DNA of 64,000 bases from Bacillus_BA songklensis (GTDB lineage: Bacteria; Bacillota; Bacilli; Bacillales; Bacillaceae_H), in NCBI RefSeq assembly GCF_042649685.1, contig NZ_JBHRZT010000067.1, positions 204,482-268,481 of the forward strand, read 5' to 3'. Below the pieces are notes generated by a model. The model saw only the letters and a list, made by a program, of their open reading frames with translations. It searched no databases and was not told the DNA's origin. Positions 1-8,695 of the stretch are shown in pieces; the stretch's first letter is position 1; each line of letters opens with the position of its first letter. Position numbers and translations under genes: made by a program.

Positions 1-1
1 C

Positions 2-745
2 ATTGTACTTGGAACGTATGCTGGTAACGTATTGTCTTTAGGAGTTCCGATTGTTGGGGTTGATTCTTGGTCTAAAATGAATCCGCGCTACAAATTGGAT
101 GGCGTTGAAGAAGTAACCGATGAAAATTTAGAAAAAATTATTGAATTAGAGCCAGATTTAATTATTGGGCTTTCTACTACGAAAAACGTTGAAAAACTTA
201 AAGAGATTGCCCCGGTTGTTACATTCACATATGGAAAGTTAGATTATCTAACACAGCATTTGGAGATTGGTAAACTATTAAACAAAGAAGCAGAAGCTCA
301 AGCTTGGATTGATGACTTCAAAAAGCGTTCAAAGGAAGCGGGAGAAGAGATTAAAGCGAAAATTGGAGAAGATGCAACAGTTACAGTTATTGAAAACTTT
401 GACAAAGAGCTGTATGTTTTCGGTAATAACTGGGCGAGGGGAACAGAAATCCTCTATCAAGAAATGGGATTGAAAATGCCTGAAAAGGTTAAAGAAACGG
501 CATTAAAGCCAGGATTTTATACGCTCTCCCTGGAGGTTCTGCCTGAATTTGTAGGCGATTATCTCATCGTGAGTAAAGCCGATGAGAAGGAAACGTCATT
601 CATGGAGTCTGAGACGTTTAAAAACATTCCAGCCGTTAAAAACAATCGAATGTTTGTCGCGAATGCAAAGGAATTTTACTTTAACGATCCTATCACTCTA
701 GATTTTCAATTAGACTTCTTTAAAGAGTCATTTCTTGGTAAGTAA
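2..745 (+). CDS. Iron-siderophore ABC transporter substrate-binding protein, 5' end outside window
   Basis: The frame is open to the left edge, so the N-terminus (signal peptide and lipobox) is missing; the TTG at 32 is not the real start. About 247 residues remain of an FhuD/FepB-type periplasmic-binding fold: 'PDLIIGL' is the conserved strand before the hinge, and the C-terminal lobe ends in the 'LDFFKESFLG' helix usual for Bacillus ferric-hydroxamate binding lipoproteins. It would capture a ferric siderophore and hand it to the two FecCD permeases that follow. No ATPase gene is seen here, so a shared FhuC-type ATPase is likely (inference). The ligand cannot be read from the sequence. Confidence 0.85.
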   Translation: MVLGTYAGNVLSLGVPIVGVDSWSKMNPRYKLDGVEEVTDENLEKIIELEPDLIIGLSTTKNVEKLKEIAPVVTFTYGKLDYLTQHLEIGKLLNKEAEAQAWIDDFKKRSKEAGEEIKAKIGEDATVTVIENFDKELYVFGNNWARGTEILYQEMGLKMPEKVKETALKPGFYTLSLEVLPEFVGDYLIVSKADEKETSFMESETFKNIPAVKNNRMFVANAKEFYFNDPITLDFQLDFFKESFLGK

Positions 746-750
746 TAGCA

Positions 751-783
751 AAGGGGAATTCTTATAATAAGAATTCCTCTTCC
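751..783 (+). terminator. Intercistronic hairpin after the siderophore-binding protein
   Basis: GGGGAATTCTTAT pairs with ATAAGAATTCCTCT directly after the stop codon and is followed by a weak T/C tract. It lies in the 66-bp gap before the permease genes, so it may reduce read-through and set binding protein above permease, a common arrangement in ABC import operons (inference). Confidence 0.55.
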
Positions 784-811
784 TATATTCATAAAAAAGA
801 TGAGATGATAA

Positions 812-1822
812 ATGATGACAAAAAACATAAATACCATTCCATTTATTTATAAATTTGTTCTATGTACAGTTCTATTGATTGGGACATTCTTTGTTTCAAT
901 GGTTTTTGGGGCGGCAAATACAAGTATAAAAGAAGTATGGCTCGCTCTCACAACTGACATGAAAACAGATACGATTATCACGATCCGAGAAATTCGTTTA
1001 CCTCGGGAGGTAGGAGCCGTGTTTGTTGGAGCGGGACTGTCAGTAGCAGGAGCCATTATGCAAGGCTTAACAAGAAACCCTTTAGCAGACCCTGGTTTGC
1101 TTGGACTCACTGCTGGAGCGAATGCTGCTCTTGCTTTAACAATCGCACTCATTCCTTCGGCTAGTTCCTTTACGATTATGATTGCTTGCTTTATCGGAGC
1201 TGCAATTGGGACCATACTGGTCGTTAGTATTGGTGCGGCAAAAAAAGGAGGGTTTTCACCACTTCGAATTGTATTAGCAGGAGCCGCTGTTTCGGCATTC
1301 CTTTATGCAATTGCAGAAGGAATCGGAATTTATTTTAAAATTTCTAAAGATGTTTCAATGTGGAGTGCCGGCGGTATAATTGGCACGACATGGGTTCAGC
1401 TTCAAGTAATTGTTCCTTTCATTATAGCGGGCATTGTCATTTCCCTTTTCCTGTCAAGACAGCTTACCATCCTTAGCTTAAATGAAGAGCTTGCTATCGG
1501 GCTGGGACAAAGAACTACACAGATAAAATATATTTTGTTCATCATTGTGATTATGCTTGCCGGTGCCTCTGTTGCATTAGTTGGGAACCTCGCATTTATT
1601 GGCCTAATGATTCCTCACATCGTTCGTGTCTTCGTTGGAACAGATTACCGTTATATTTTGCCGATGTCAGCTATTTTTGGTGCTATCTTTATGCTTTTAG
1701 CTGATACGCTCGGACGTAACCTTAATGCACCGTTTGAAACACCAGTTCCAGCGATTGTAGCAATGATGGGGCTTCCTTTCTTTTTATTTATTGTCCGTAA
1801 AGGAGGGAAGGCATTCTTATGA
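812..1822 (+). CDS. FecCD-family iron-siderophore permease, first subunit
   Basis: 336 residues and about nine or ten hydrophobic segments, the normal size for BtuC/FhuB/FecC half-permeases. The family block 'MQGLTRNPLADPGLLGLTAGA' lies near residues 90-110, the ATPase-contacting 'EELAIGLGQRT' near 225-240 and 'GLMIPHIVR' near 265. It should form a membrane heterodimer with the next gene product, fed by the binding protein encoded upstream. Its last four bases overlap the next ATG (ATGA), so the two permeases are translationally coupled. Confidence 0.93.
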   Translation: MMTKNINTIPFIYKFVLCTVLLIGTFFVSMVFGAANTSIKEVWLALTTDMKTDTIITIREIRLPREVGAVFVGAGLSVAGAIMQGLTRNPLADPGLLGLTAGANAALALTIALIPSASSFTIMIACFIGAAIGTILVVSIGAAKKGGFSPLRIVLAGAAVSAFLYAIAEGIGIYFKISKDVSMWSAGGIIGTTWVQLQVIVPFIIAGIVISLFLSRQLTILSLNEELAIGLGQRTTQIKYILFIIVIMLAGASVALVGNLAFIGLMIPHIVRVFVGTDYRYILPMSAIFGAIFMLLADTLGRNLNAPFETPVPAIVAMMGLPFFLFIVRKGGKAFL

Positions 1823-2829
1823 TTCATCCTAGTTTAATCAAGAAACAGCGTTTATTTATTTTTTGCTTTTTGGCATTAATTTTAATTACAGCTATATTGA
1901 GCATGGGCATGGGCTACTCCTCCCTTTCATACAACAGACTGCTTCCAACCATTCTAGGGGAAGGCACATTCAAAGAAGAATTTGTTTTATTTTCTATTCG
2001 CTTACCCCGAATATTGATTACACTCTTATCAGGAATGGCACTTGCCGTATCTGGAGCCATATTGCAAGGCATAACACGAAATGATCTGGCAGATCCCGGA
2101 ATTATTGGAGTAAATTCCGGGGCGGGTGTCGCCATAGCTGTTTTCTTTTTGTACTTCCCAATTGATGCTGGGTCATTTATTTATTTGCTCCCTGTTGTTG
2201 CCTTTATCGGAGCTCTCATTACTGCATGTTTCATCTATTTGTTCTCGTATAGCAAACATGTCGGCCTCCAGCCGGTAAGGTTGATACTTGTTGGAGTAGG
2301 TTTTTCAATGGCTTTGTCTGGCGCAATGGTCGTGCTTATTTCATCCTCGGAGCGTGAAAAAGTCGATTTTATTGCCAAATGGTTAGCAGGAAGTATTTGG
2401 GGGACAGATTGGCCATTTATTCTGGCTGTTCTTCCATGGCTCATCATTCTTATTCCATTTACACTATATAAGGCAAATAGGTTAAATTTGTTAAATTTAA
2501 GTGAACCTGTAGCCATCGGTGTTGGAGTATCAGTAGAAAGAGAGAGGGGTGTCCTTCTTTTAACAGCAGTTGCCTTAGCTGCTGCTGCAGTTTCAGTTAC
2601 AGGTGGAATCGCTTTTATCGGTCTAATGGCTCCACACATAGCGAAAGCTCTAGTAGGGCCTAGAACTCAACTGTTTTTGCCGATTGCACTTCTCATTGGA
2701 GGGTGGCTGTTATTACTTGCCGATACGATTGGGCGCAACATTGTTGACCCGGAGGGAATAGCAGCAGGAATCATGACAGCATTAATTGGGGCTCCTTATT
2801 TTATATATCTACTGTTGAAAAATCATTAA
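1819..2829 (+). CDS. FecCD-family iron-siderophore permease, second subunit
   Basis: Also 336 residues with the same fold and landmarks: 'LQGITRNDLADPGIIGVNSGAG' near residues 85-105, 'EPVAIGVGVSVER' near 232-245 and 'GLMAPHIAK' near 272. It starts inside the stop of the preceding permease with RBS GGAGGG, confirming an operon. With that partner it forms the membrane channel for a ferric siderophore; the energising ATPase is not in the window. No terminator is obvious directly after it; the next structure is a dispersed repeat hairpin at about 2959. Confidence 0.93.
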   Translation: MIHPSLIKKQRLFIFCFLALILITAILSMGMGYSSLSYNRLLPTILGEGTFKEEFVLFSIRLPRILITLLSGMALAVSGAILQGITRNDLADPGIIGVNSGAGVAIAVFFLYFPIDAGSFIYLLPVVAFIGALITACFIYLFSYSKHVGLQPVRLILVGVGFSMALSGAMVVLISSSEREKVDFIAKWLAGSIWGTDWPFILAVLPWLIILIPFTLYKANRLNLLNLSEPVAIGVGVSVERERGVLLLTAVALAAAAVSVTGGIAFIGLMAPHIAKALVGPRTQLFLPIALLIGGWLLLLADTIGRNIVDPEGIAAGIMTALIGAPYFIYLLLKNH

Positions 2830-2958
2830 ACAAATGAAACGAATCAGTAAATAAATTTCTTGATTCATCTCATTTAAGGTTAAATTGGATTGGAATACTT
2901 GATCACATTTTTTTATTATTACTGTTCTAAGAAGAGAATCCCACTGCGAATTCCGTTT

Positions 2959-3020
2959 AAACGAAGGGGGCTTGAGTTTAAGAATGGGGTTGTTTCGGCA
3001 ACCCTTTTTCTTATTGAACG
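2959..3020 (+). repeat. Dispersed hairpin repeat, copy 1 (GGTTG-CGGCAACC family)
   Basis: A GGGGGCTTGAGTTTA lead, then GGGGTTG/CAACCC around TTTCGG, a run of T, and TTATTGAACGGGGC. Diverged relatives occur at 3841, 35363 and 38303. The core resembles a rho-independent terminator and may end the siderophore operon, but conservation of the sequences outside the stem suggests a dispersed repeat. Confidence 0.6.
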
Positions 3021-3189
3021 GGGCAGTTTTAGAAGTAAAAGACGGTTTATGTTGATCATGTTGGGGATTAAAGCACAAAAAGTATTAAAAACAACCGAAC
3101 TTTTTTATCGAAAAAATGTAAAATTTTAGTGAAATTATATTAATTATGTTTCGATCACTGTATAATCATCGATAAGGAGTGATAATTGA

Positions 3190-3729
3190 ATGATAATACA
3201 GATGAAAAGACAGGAGTTCGATTCCTTAGCTGACGAAGCCCTGTTTAATGCTTGTTTTAAACCGTTGATTTTGGATTATAAAAGCAGAATGGTTAAACAA
3301 ACAGAGAATAGTTCCATGGCAAAAGAGCTTTTTTATAAAGAGCTAACCACTGGACAAAAAGCGTTGTTTGTATTTCATGTGTATTATGATCATGCAATCG
3401 AATCAAAGGCTGAATTTTATTGGTGGAGTGCCTATTTTCTGGCTCAACCTAAAATATGGTCAGCGATCAAAGTGGGAATGCAGTATTTTGAGGAAGAGCC
3501 CATGTACCTACTCCTAGAAGAAACTGAATTAGTTCTTAAAAGATATAATTGTCCTAATCCTATAGAGAAGTTTGCTGTTTCACGTGAGGACCTTGACCGT
3601 AATAGCGAACTTTCTGCATCTATTAATCCCCTGTATATCCATTTTAACGAAATAGCTCCTCTTACTATTAAGAGAATAAGTGATTTTATCCGATACAACC
3701 ATGAAAATTTCGTAAAAATCGAGGACTAA
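3190..3729 (+). CDS. Uncharacterised Bacillaceae protein, 179 aa
   Basis: RBS AAGGAG lies 9 bases before the ATG and a good TATAAT is at 3161-3166, although no clear -35 is visible. The protein is soluble, with no signal peptide or membrane segment, and rich in aromatic residues in the first 110 (for example YYDH and FYWWSAYF). I do not recognise a family. It is flanked by two copies of a dispersed hairpin repeat, so it sits alone between operons. Codon use is like its neighbours and it is likely a real gene. Confidence 0.65.
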   Translation: MIIQMKRQEFDSLADEALFNACFKPLILDYKSRMVKQTENSSMAKELFYKELTTGQKALFVFHVYYDHAIESKAEFYWWSAYFLAQPKIWSAIKVGMQYFEEEPMYLLLEETELVLKRYNCPNPIEKFAVSREDLDRNSELSASINPLYIHFNEIAPLTIKRISDFIRYNHENFVKIED

Positions 3730-3840
3730 TTTCTGACAATATTTTGTTTTAACGATAGCTTGTTATAGAGGATGATAAGTTTTATCAGAACCACTATTTT
3801 GATCCGAAAATACTTATGTTTTATTCTTTCTTGTTCAAGA

Positions 3841-3893
3841 AACGGGTGCTTGAAGAGTGAGGGTTGCTGCGGCAATCCTTTTTCTAATTGAGC
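3841..3893 (+). repeat. Dispersed hairpin repeat, copy 2
   Basis: AACGGGTGCTTGAAG followed by GGGTTGCTGCGGCAATCC, a T run and CTAATTGAGC, matching the order of elements in copies 1, 3 and 4. The rest of 3730-4146 shows no convincing gene. Confidence 0.55.
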
Positions 3894-4146
3894 TGCTATA
3901 AGAATAAACATCCCAATTAGAACCATTTGAGGATTTATGCTGGTAGTATAGTTGCCGCTGCCATACTTGTTTTAAAAGAAAATGAAGGGGTTCTGAACGA
4001 TTTTCTCTTCTTTTAGAACTAAAGTATCAATCATTTTATACGGGTTGTTGATTGTTACTTCCTAAAAGAATCATTATGTCAACTAGTTTTGCATATAATA
4101 TACAATAAAATAGTTTGTGAACTGCTAAAAAACAAGGTTTACATAT

Positions 4147-4275
4147 ATGGGAAGATATTCCTGTAATTATTGTAGAGAGATGATGGAAAAGGGGGAATAT
4201 CTGCTTGTTGGAGAAAAAAAGAAAGCGGTTCCATTGCGCTGCATGAAGAAGGGCTATATAGAATACTGTATATAG
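4147..4275 (+). CDS. Possible small CxxC protein or gene remnant, 42 aa
   Basis: Short open frame beginning MGRYSCNYCREMMEKGEYLL, with a CNYC pair and many basic residues. The only upstream ribosome-binding candidate is a weak AAGG. It could be the start of a zinc-finger-like small protein or a remnant; I know of no family that fits. Confidence 0.22.
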   Translation: MGRYSCNYCREMMEKGEYLLVGEKKKAVPLRCMKKGYIEYCI

Positions 4276-4416
4276 TTCAGGATGCTGTGAAATTGTAAAC
4301 CAGAGCTCCAAAAAGGTCGGACTAGCTAAATTAAAAGAATGACAAACTTTTAATCAAGCAATGGCATAAGAATGTAAAACCAATATACTTCCGAATAAAA
4401 TATTGGGGGGACATAT

Positions 4417-4779
4417 ATGAATAGATATAAAGATTTATTTAGGATTGAAAAGTATGAAGATGAATCACATGTATGTTTTTCTAAAACGTTAAATGGTAAA
4501 GAGATAGAAGAACCCTACACAATTCCCGAATCTATATTTAGCCGTATCATGTTTATTGGCAGGGCTTATACTTTACATTATCTATCTGTGTTAGAACCTG
4601 GTAGAGAGTTCGATTTAAACAAAACACAAGCTCAGGCGTTTATAGATGAACTACATTTTTTACTAAGCATTGTCAATGATAGAATCTTAGATCATTATGT
4701 TAATCCTTTAATCAAATTTGTAGAATCAATCATTTTTCACCCTAAAGCTTATTCTTTATCAATACAAGGTAATTCATAG
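4417..4779 (+). CDS. Uncharacterised protein, 120 aa
   Basis: RBS TTGGGGGG lies 7 bases before the ATG. The product is soluble and predicted mainly helical in its second half, with no signal peptide, cysteine motif or recognisable domain. The 3' side runs about 150 bases to a rho-independent terminator at 4936, which would close this single-gene unit. Codon use matches nearby genes. Function unknown. Confidence 0.55.
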   Translation: MNRYKDLFRIEKYEDESHVCFSKTLNGKEIEEPYTIPESIFSRIMFIGRAYTLHYLSVLEPGREFDLNKTQAQAFIDELHFLLSIVNDRILDHYVNPLIKFVESIIFHPKAYSLSIQGNS

Positions 4780-4935
4780 TAAAACACCTTTACGAACAAA
4801 GAAAAATTAACTTCTTAAAACGAATGTTATATTGATTGAATCAAGAGGGGTAAACGTCAAGGGGCTCCATTGAAGTCACAACTATAGTTTAAAGAACAAT
4901 TAGAGAAAAAATACCTCTTTCTCTATAAGCTGACA

Positions 4936-4962
4936 CCTCAACTTCAATGTTGAGGCGTTTTT
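4936..4962 (+). terminator. Rho-independent terminator
   Basis: CCTCAAC and GTTGAGG form a 7-bp stem with a six-base loop, followed by GCGTTTTT. It reads on the plus strand, so it most likely serves the gene ending at 4779. Confidence 0.7.
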
Positions 4963-5008
4963 ACGTTTTAATAAGATCATTGCTTTTTTTCTGGAAGAAA
5001 AAGTGGTC

Positions 5009-5182
5009 TTACGTATTTTTGTTTTCGTCACTCTCTTGTTTTTCCCCTGCTCCAAAAGGGTTGGCTACACGTAAATCATAACCATAACCTGTTGAGCTTA
5101 CTTGAATGATATCTTCATTTGCCCCTCTTTTACTAGCTCTTTTTATCTCATTTTCATATTGATCAAAAGTATCTTTTTCCAT
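5009..5182 (-). CDS. Small acidic/amphipathic protein, 57 aa, unknown
   Basis: Start chosen at the ATG six bases after AGAGGTG; an in-frame GTG three codons upstream would overlap that ribosome binding site. The product is hydrophilic, with the block 'GYGYDLRVANPFGAG' in the middle. Size and composition suit a minor spore or stress protein, but I recognise no named family, so this is only a guess. Confidence 0.5.
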   Translation of the reverse strand: MEKDTFDQYENEIKRASKRGANEDIIQVSSTGYGYDLRVANPFGAGEKQESDENKNT

Positions 5183-5351
5183 GTTCAACACCTCTTAGCT
5201 AGTATTTTACCCAGCCTTCAAATTATACCTGAACTTCTTTTGAGAATGAAAAAAGGCATTTCCTGTTATTGAGTAATGCTTTCCGTTCAAGAAGATACTT
5301 TATCGGTTCTTATAGAAAACCAACATCGTTCTTTAATAAAGGGTGAATGAT

Positions 5352-5489
5352 TTGTATGGAGCGCTGAAGTGCTATTGTCGTTTACATGAAAGCAGGTATG
5401 AAATTGAAGGTAAAAGCCTTGAATTTCACGGGGGTTGGGACAAAAGCATGAAAGGGGATGTTACAGAAAAAATCCTTTATGAAAAATAG
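5352..5489 (+). pseudogene. TTG-initiated remnant with coding character, 45 aa
   Basis: The frame from a TTG after GGGTG reads 'RYEIEGKSLEFHGGWDKSMKGDVTEKILYEK', which looks like the last two strands of a larger beta-rich domain rather than chance translation. It lacks an N-terminal domain and runs straight to a stop. I take it as the leftover end of a decayed gene; family not identified. Confidence 0.3.
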
Positions 5490-5534
5490 TCGTCAAACTA
5501 TGGATAAAAATAGATGGATGAAGGCAAATTAATG

Positions 5535-5587
5535 TTGACGTGAAACCAAAAGGTGTTATATCATTGTGAAAACGAAACCAAATGGTT
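5535..5587 (+). promoter_or_regulatory. Promoter with two candidate ArsR-type operators
   Basis: TTGACG at 5535-5540 and TATCAT at 5559-5564 are spaced by 18 bases. AACCAAATGGTT (5576-5587) is a perfect inverted repeat around AA just downstream of the -10. A second, degenerate AACCAAAAGGTG (5544-5555) lies in the spacer. The layout fits repression by the ArsR-family protein encoded at 6055. Binding is inferred. Confidence 0.5.
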
Positions 5588-5619
5588 TTATTTTTATATA
5601 TGGAAAAAGGAGAAAGAGT

Positions 5620-6054
5620 ATGGAAACAAATAATAACAATACATTACAAGCTATTAAGCAAACGGTCATTTTTGAAGCACCTATTCAAAAAGTATGGGAT
5701 ACAGTATCAACTTCGGAAGGCATTGCATTATGGTTCATGCCTAATGATTTCCAGCCGAAAGCAGGACACGAATTCCATTTGCAATCACCTTTCGGTCCAT
5801 CTCCGTGCAAAGTATTAGAAATAGATGCTCCTCATCGACTTTCTTTTGCATGGGATACAGATGGTTGGATTGTTTCGTTTATTTTAAAAGAGTTGGGCGA
5901 CAAGACGGAGTTTACACTTATTCACAGTGGATGGAAACACCCTGATGCTATTCTTCCGAAAGCAAACGAGAAAAGTTCCGTTATTCGCGATAGAATGGAA
6001 CATGGCTGGGTGGGGCTTGTTAATGAACGGCTTCGAAAGGTTGTTGAGGGCTAA
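5620..6054 (+). CDS. SRPBCC / AHSA1-domain protein
   Basis: The ATG at 5620 has AAAAGGAG seven bases upstream and is preferred over the in-frame GTG at 5566, which has no ribosome binding site. The 144-residue product has the AHSA1/START-like pattern: 'TVIFEAPIQKVWDTVSTSEGIALWF' at the N-terminus and 'WVGLVNERLRKVVEG' as the long C-terminal helix. Such proteins form a cavity for a small hydrophobic ligand. The stop codon is immediately followed by the GTG start of an ArsR-type regulator, a very common pairing, so the ligand-binding protein and regulator probably form one autoregulated unit. Confidence 0.9.
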   Translation: METNNNNTLQAIKQTVIFEAPIQKVWDTVSTSEGIALWFMPNDFQPKAGHEFHLQSPFGPSPCKVLEIDAPHRLSFAWDTDGWIVSFILKELGDKTEFTLIHSGWKHPDAILPKANEKSSVIRDRMEHGWVGLVNERLRKVVEG

Positions 6055-6426
6055 GTGTTACCATCAGCAGTAAAGCATGATGTATTTCAAGCTATTGCTG
6101 ACCCAACTCGTAGAGAGGTACTTAGATTACTAGCTGAAAAAGAATTACCTATTTCAAAAATAACATCCCATTTTCCCATGAGCCGTACAGCCATTGCGAA
6201 GCATCTTCATATACTTTCAGAAGCAGAATTGGTCAGTGGACGAAAGGTGGGGAGAGAAAAACTTTATCGGTTGCAGCCAGAACCCTTAAAACAATTAAAA
6301 CAGTGGCTTTCTTTTTACGAACAGTTTTGGAATAACAAACTGTCCATGCTTAAACATGTGGTTGAAAATGAAGGGGAAAATGGATTAAAAGTCATTGAAA
6401 CAGAAATGGATAAACAGGATAAATAA
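6055..6426 (+). CDS. ArsR-family winged-helix regulator paired with AHSA1 protein
   Basis: The GTG start abuts the preceding stop. 123 residues with the ArsR fold: 'FQAIADPTRREVLRLLAE' (helices 1-2) and 'SRTAIAKHLHILSEAELVSGRKVGREKLYRL' (recognition helix and wing). No metal-sensing CVC motif is present, so it belongs to the non-metal branch usually linked to AHSA1 partners. It likely represses its own promoter through the inverted repeats at 5544 and 5576. The C-terminal 30 residues are charged and may aid dimerisation. Confidence 0.9.
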   Translation: MLPSAVKHDVFQAIADPTRREVLRLLAEKELPISKITSHFPMSRTAIAKHLHILSEAELVSGRKVGREKLYRLQPEPLKQLKQWLSFYEQFWNNKLSMLKHVVENEGENGLKVIETEMDKQDK

Positions 6427-6484
6427 AAGGACTCTCCACTAGGCGTACAAAAAAGACCGACAAGTATCGTTCCGTTTTAGGGCA

Positions 6485-6545
6485 CTCTTTCAGGAGGATG
6501 ACTCAAAAGGTATGGCTTTTTATACCTTTTGAGTCATCCTCTTTA
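6485..6545. repeat. Hairpin half of the two-hairpin repeat (copy C), acting as convergent terminator
   Basis: A 20-bp stem (GAGGATGACTCAAAAGGTAT pairing with its complement) around a short loop, preceded by CTTTCAG. The same stem is part of the longer repeats at 18411 and 41957. It lies between convergent genes ending at 6426 and 6560 and has short T runs on both strands, so it can terminate both. Confidence 0.7.
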
Positions 6546-6559
6546 TTAAAAAATACATA

Positions 6560-7705
6560 TTAAGAACGAACCATTTTCAGACTACGCAGTTCTTTCAGAT
6601 TTGAAACGCCTGCCAGCATCATGGAAGTTTGGAGATCTTGGAGAAAGTTGGCTAAAAATTGATGAACTCCTGCTTCTCCACCCACAGCCAAGCTATAAAC
6701 AAATGGCCTTCCGATCAATACTGCATCGGCTCCCAGCGCGATCGCCTTCAACACATCAATACCTCTTCGAATTCCACTGTCATATAAAACAGGAATTTGA
6801 CCGTTCACCGATTTCACTACGTCCGGAAGAGCATCGATGCTAGAAATAACTCCGTCTAGCTGTCTCCCGCCATGGTTTGAAACAATAATGCCGTCCACCC
6901 CATGTTCAATTGCAAGCAAAGCGTCCTCCGGGTGTAAAATGCCCTTCAATAAAATCGGTAAGGAAGTCCTTTTTTTCAACTTGGCTACATGCTTCCAATT
7001 GAGGGTAGGGTGGTTAATGTTATCAATAATCCCTTGAAGAATGGCTTCCGAATCGTATTTTTCTAAAGTCGATAGAAAGACTTTATCTGATTCGTAGTTC
7101 CCCTGACCATAACCTAATGCCAATGGAGAAAAACGATGGCGCATGTCCGCTTCTCTCCAGCCAAGTGTAATGGTATCCACCGTTAAAACGATTGCCTCAT
7201 ATCCAGCTTTTTCCGCTCTCTTAACCATATTGAAGGAAATTTCCTCTTGATTGGACCAATATAACTGAAACCATTTAGGGCTTCCGTTTGTTGCTTGAGC
7301 TACATCTTCAATCGAATAGCTGGAAACTGTACTTTGAATAAATGGTATCTGATGTCGGGCAGCTGCCCTTGCTACAGCAATATCTCCCATTTCATTTGCT
7401 AATTTCAACACTCCGACTGGGGAAAGCAGAAGGGGGGAGGGATAAGTACGGCCGAACAATGTGATGCTGGAATCAATATTGGACACATTATTTAAGAATC
7501 TCGGTACAATTGAATATTTTGCAAAGGCGGTGGCGTTCTTTCTCATCGTTTCCCCGCCGCCAGCCCCGGAAAAAATGTAGCTAAAAGCAGGCGCAGGCAA
7601 TGTCTGTTTCGCTGTACTCTCCAACTCTTCAAAACTGATAGGAAAATACCCGGTAGAATTAATATCTTGTACGACGTTATCATTGCTTTTAAAATTAGTA
7701 GTCAT
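6560..7705 (-). CDS. FMN-dependent alpha-hydroxy-acid oxidase, lactate oxidase/monooxygenase type
   Basis: 381 residues, normal for the glycolate/lactate oxidase family. Catalytic 'SNHGGRQLDG' is at residues 276-285 (His278 as base) and the FMN-contacting 'LLKG' Lys at 254. 'YWSNQEE' near 149 and 'DMRHRFSPLALGYGQGNY' near 188-205 recall lactate 2-monooxygenase more than glycolate oxidase. It probably oxidises L-lactate with O2, giving pyruvate and peroxide or acetate and CO2. The gene stands alone and ends at the shared repeat hairpin. No signal peptide, so cytoplasmic. Exact substrate and product are uncertain. Confidence 0.85.
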   Translation of the reverse strand: MTTNFKSNDNVVQDINSTGYFPISFEELESTAKQTLPAPAFSYIFSGAGGGETMRKNATAFAKYSIVPRFLNNVSNIDSSITLFGRTYPSPLLLSPVGVLKLANEMGDIAVARAAARHQIPFIQSTVSSYSIEDVAQATNGSPKWFQLYWSNQEEISFNMVKRAEKAGYEAIVLTVDTITLGWREADMRHRFSPLALGYGQGNYESDKVFLSTLEKYDSEAILQGIIDNINHPTLNWKHVAKLKKRTSLPILLKGILHPEDALLAIEHGVDGIIVSNHGGRQLDGVISSIDALPDVVKSVNGQIPVLYDSGIRRGIDVLKAIALGADAVLIGRPFVYSLAVGGEAGVHQFLANFLQDLQTSMMLAGVSNLKELRSLKMVRS

Positions 7706-7899
7706 TTTGATTCATTCCTTTAATAAAAATTGCATTCAAGTATAATGAATAAGTTTAACACCTTATGGCCAATTGGGAAACGGATATTTTTCATGAAACG
7801 ATACCGCGAACCGTCGCAGGGAAACATGTTAGGAATATTGATGATTTCTCCCCCTTTTTCATCGTTCTTTCTATATAAAAGTTGAAGGGAGGTGAGAGG

Positions 7900-8121
7900 A
7901 TGGCAAACGTAGTCATTCAAGATCGTCAATTACGTCTTGTATTGGAAGATGGAGTAGATGAAAACGGAAAGCCGAAATACAAAAGCAAAAACTTCAACAA
8001 CATCAAAATGGATGCAGCTGCTGATGCACTGTTGGATGTTGCCGAAGCAATTGCCGGCTTGCAAACATTGACTTTATCGCATGTTGAGCAAAACGATTCA
8101 CAATTATTATCACGAAGCTAA
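7900..8121 (+). CDS. DUF1659 family protein
   Basis: The ATG at 7900 follows GGGAGGTGA; an in-frame TTG at 7882 precedes that site and is rejected. 73 residues: 'RQLRLVLEDGVDENGKPKYKSKNFNNI' then 'AADALLDVAEAIAGLQTLTL', the DUF1659 pattern. It is followed 18 bases later by a DUF2922 gene and then a YvrJ gene, a trio seen together in many Bacillaceae genomes. No function is established; all three are small and may form a membrane-associated complex through YvrJ (inference). Confidence 0.88.
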   Translation: MANVVIQDRQLRLVLEDGVDENGKPKYKSKNFNNIKMDAAADALLDVAEAIAGLQTLTLSHVEQNDSQLLSRS

Positions 8122-8139
8122 TAAAAAGGAGGGAAACAG

Positions 8140-8355
8140 ATGGCCAAAACATTAGTGCTGCAATTTGTGACCACGCAAAACAAAACGGCGAACTTGTCCA
8201 TTGAAAATCCGATTGAACCGGTCGATACGGCCAAGGTGAATGCCGCTATGGATCAAATGATTGCAGCGAATGTGTTTATTACATCAGGCGGTGAATTTGT
8301 CGGGAAAAAAGGAGCCTATGTCGTAGAACGCAACGTAAACGAAATCCAGCTTTAA
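8140..8355 (+). CDS. DUF2922 family protein
   Basis: 71 residues after a good GGAGGG site: 'MAKTLVLQFVTTQNKTANLSIENP' and 'VNAAMDQMIAANVFITSGGEFVGKKGAYVVER', the DUF2922 signature. Second gene of the DUF1659-DUF2922-YvrJ set; a terminator hairpin follows nine bases after its stop, separating it from yvrJ in expression level. Role unknown. Confidence 0.88.
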   Translation: MAKTLVLQFVTTQNKTANLSIENPIEPVDTAKVNAAMDQMIAANVFITSGGEFVGKKGAYVVERNVNEIQL

Positions 8356-8363
8356 ACGAAGAG

Positions 8364-8398
8364 GTCCCTCCATCTGTCCAGATGAGAGGGACTTTTTT
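8364..8398 (+). terminator. Rho-independent terminator after DUF2922 gene
   Basis: GTCCCTCCATCTG pairs with CAGATGAGAGGGAC with one bulge, followed by six T. It lies before the yvrJ-like gene, so part of the transcription probably stops here. Confidence 0.8.
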
Positions 8399-8416
8399 AC
8401 GAAGGGGGGGAACAGA

Positions 8417-8557
8417 GTGGAAGAATGGATGACATTTGTATCCGACGTGGGCTTTCCAATTATCGTAACGTTGTATTTGCTGCATCGAATCGAATCAAAG
8501 CTAGATACATTGATTACGTCCATTGAAAAGATACCGGAACAAATGAAACAGGTATAA
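8417..8557 (+). CDS. YvrJ family small membrane protein
   Basis: 46 residues from a GTG preceded by GAAGGGGGG: 'MEEWMTFVSDVGFPIIVTLY' then 'LLHRIESKLDTLITSIEKIP', a single membrane segment and a short amphipathic helix as in YvrJ. Third member of the small-protein trio; it lies just past a terminator and is followed by another long hairpin at 8564. Function unknown. Confidence 0.8.
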   Translation: MEEWMTFVSDVGFPIIVTLYLLHRIESKLDTLITSIEKIPEQMKQV

Positions 8558-8563
8558 AAGCAA

Positions 8564-8612
8564 GGGGATTTCCCGAAACGACGAATATCATGTCGTTTTG
8601 GGAGATCCCATC
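8564..8612 (+). terminator. Long imperfect hairpin after yvrJ-like gene
   Basis: GGGGATTTCCCGAAACGAC pairs with GTCGTTTTGGGAGATCCC around an AT-rich loop. There is no T run, so it may protect the 3' end rather than terminate. Confidence 0.45.
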
Positions 8613-8695
8613 AAATGAAGCGCCATGGAAAATCCAGCAAAAATAGTTTTTAATAGAAGAAGACATCTGCTTTTCTGAATAAGGGAGGTAAAACG

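Noticed and set aside
847..1215. Minus-strand ORF of 122 codons inside the first permease gene
   Set aside because: It is a frame shadow of a clear FecCD permease, with no ribosome binding site.
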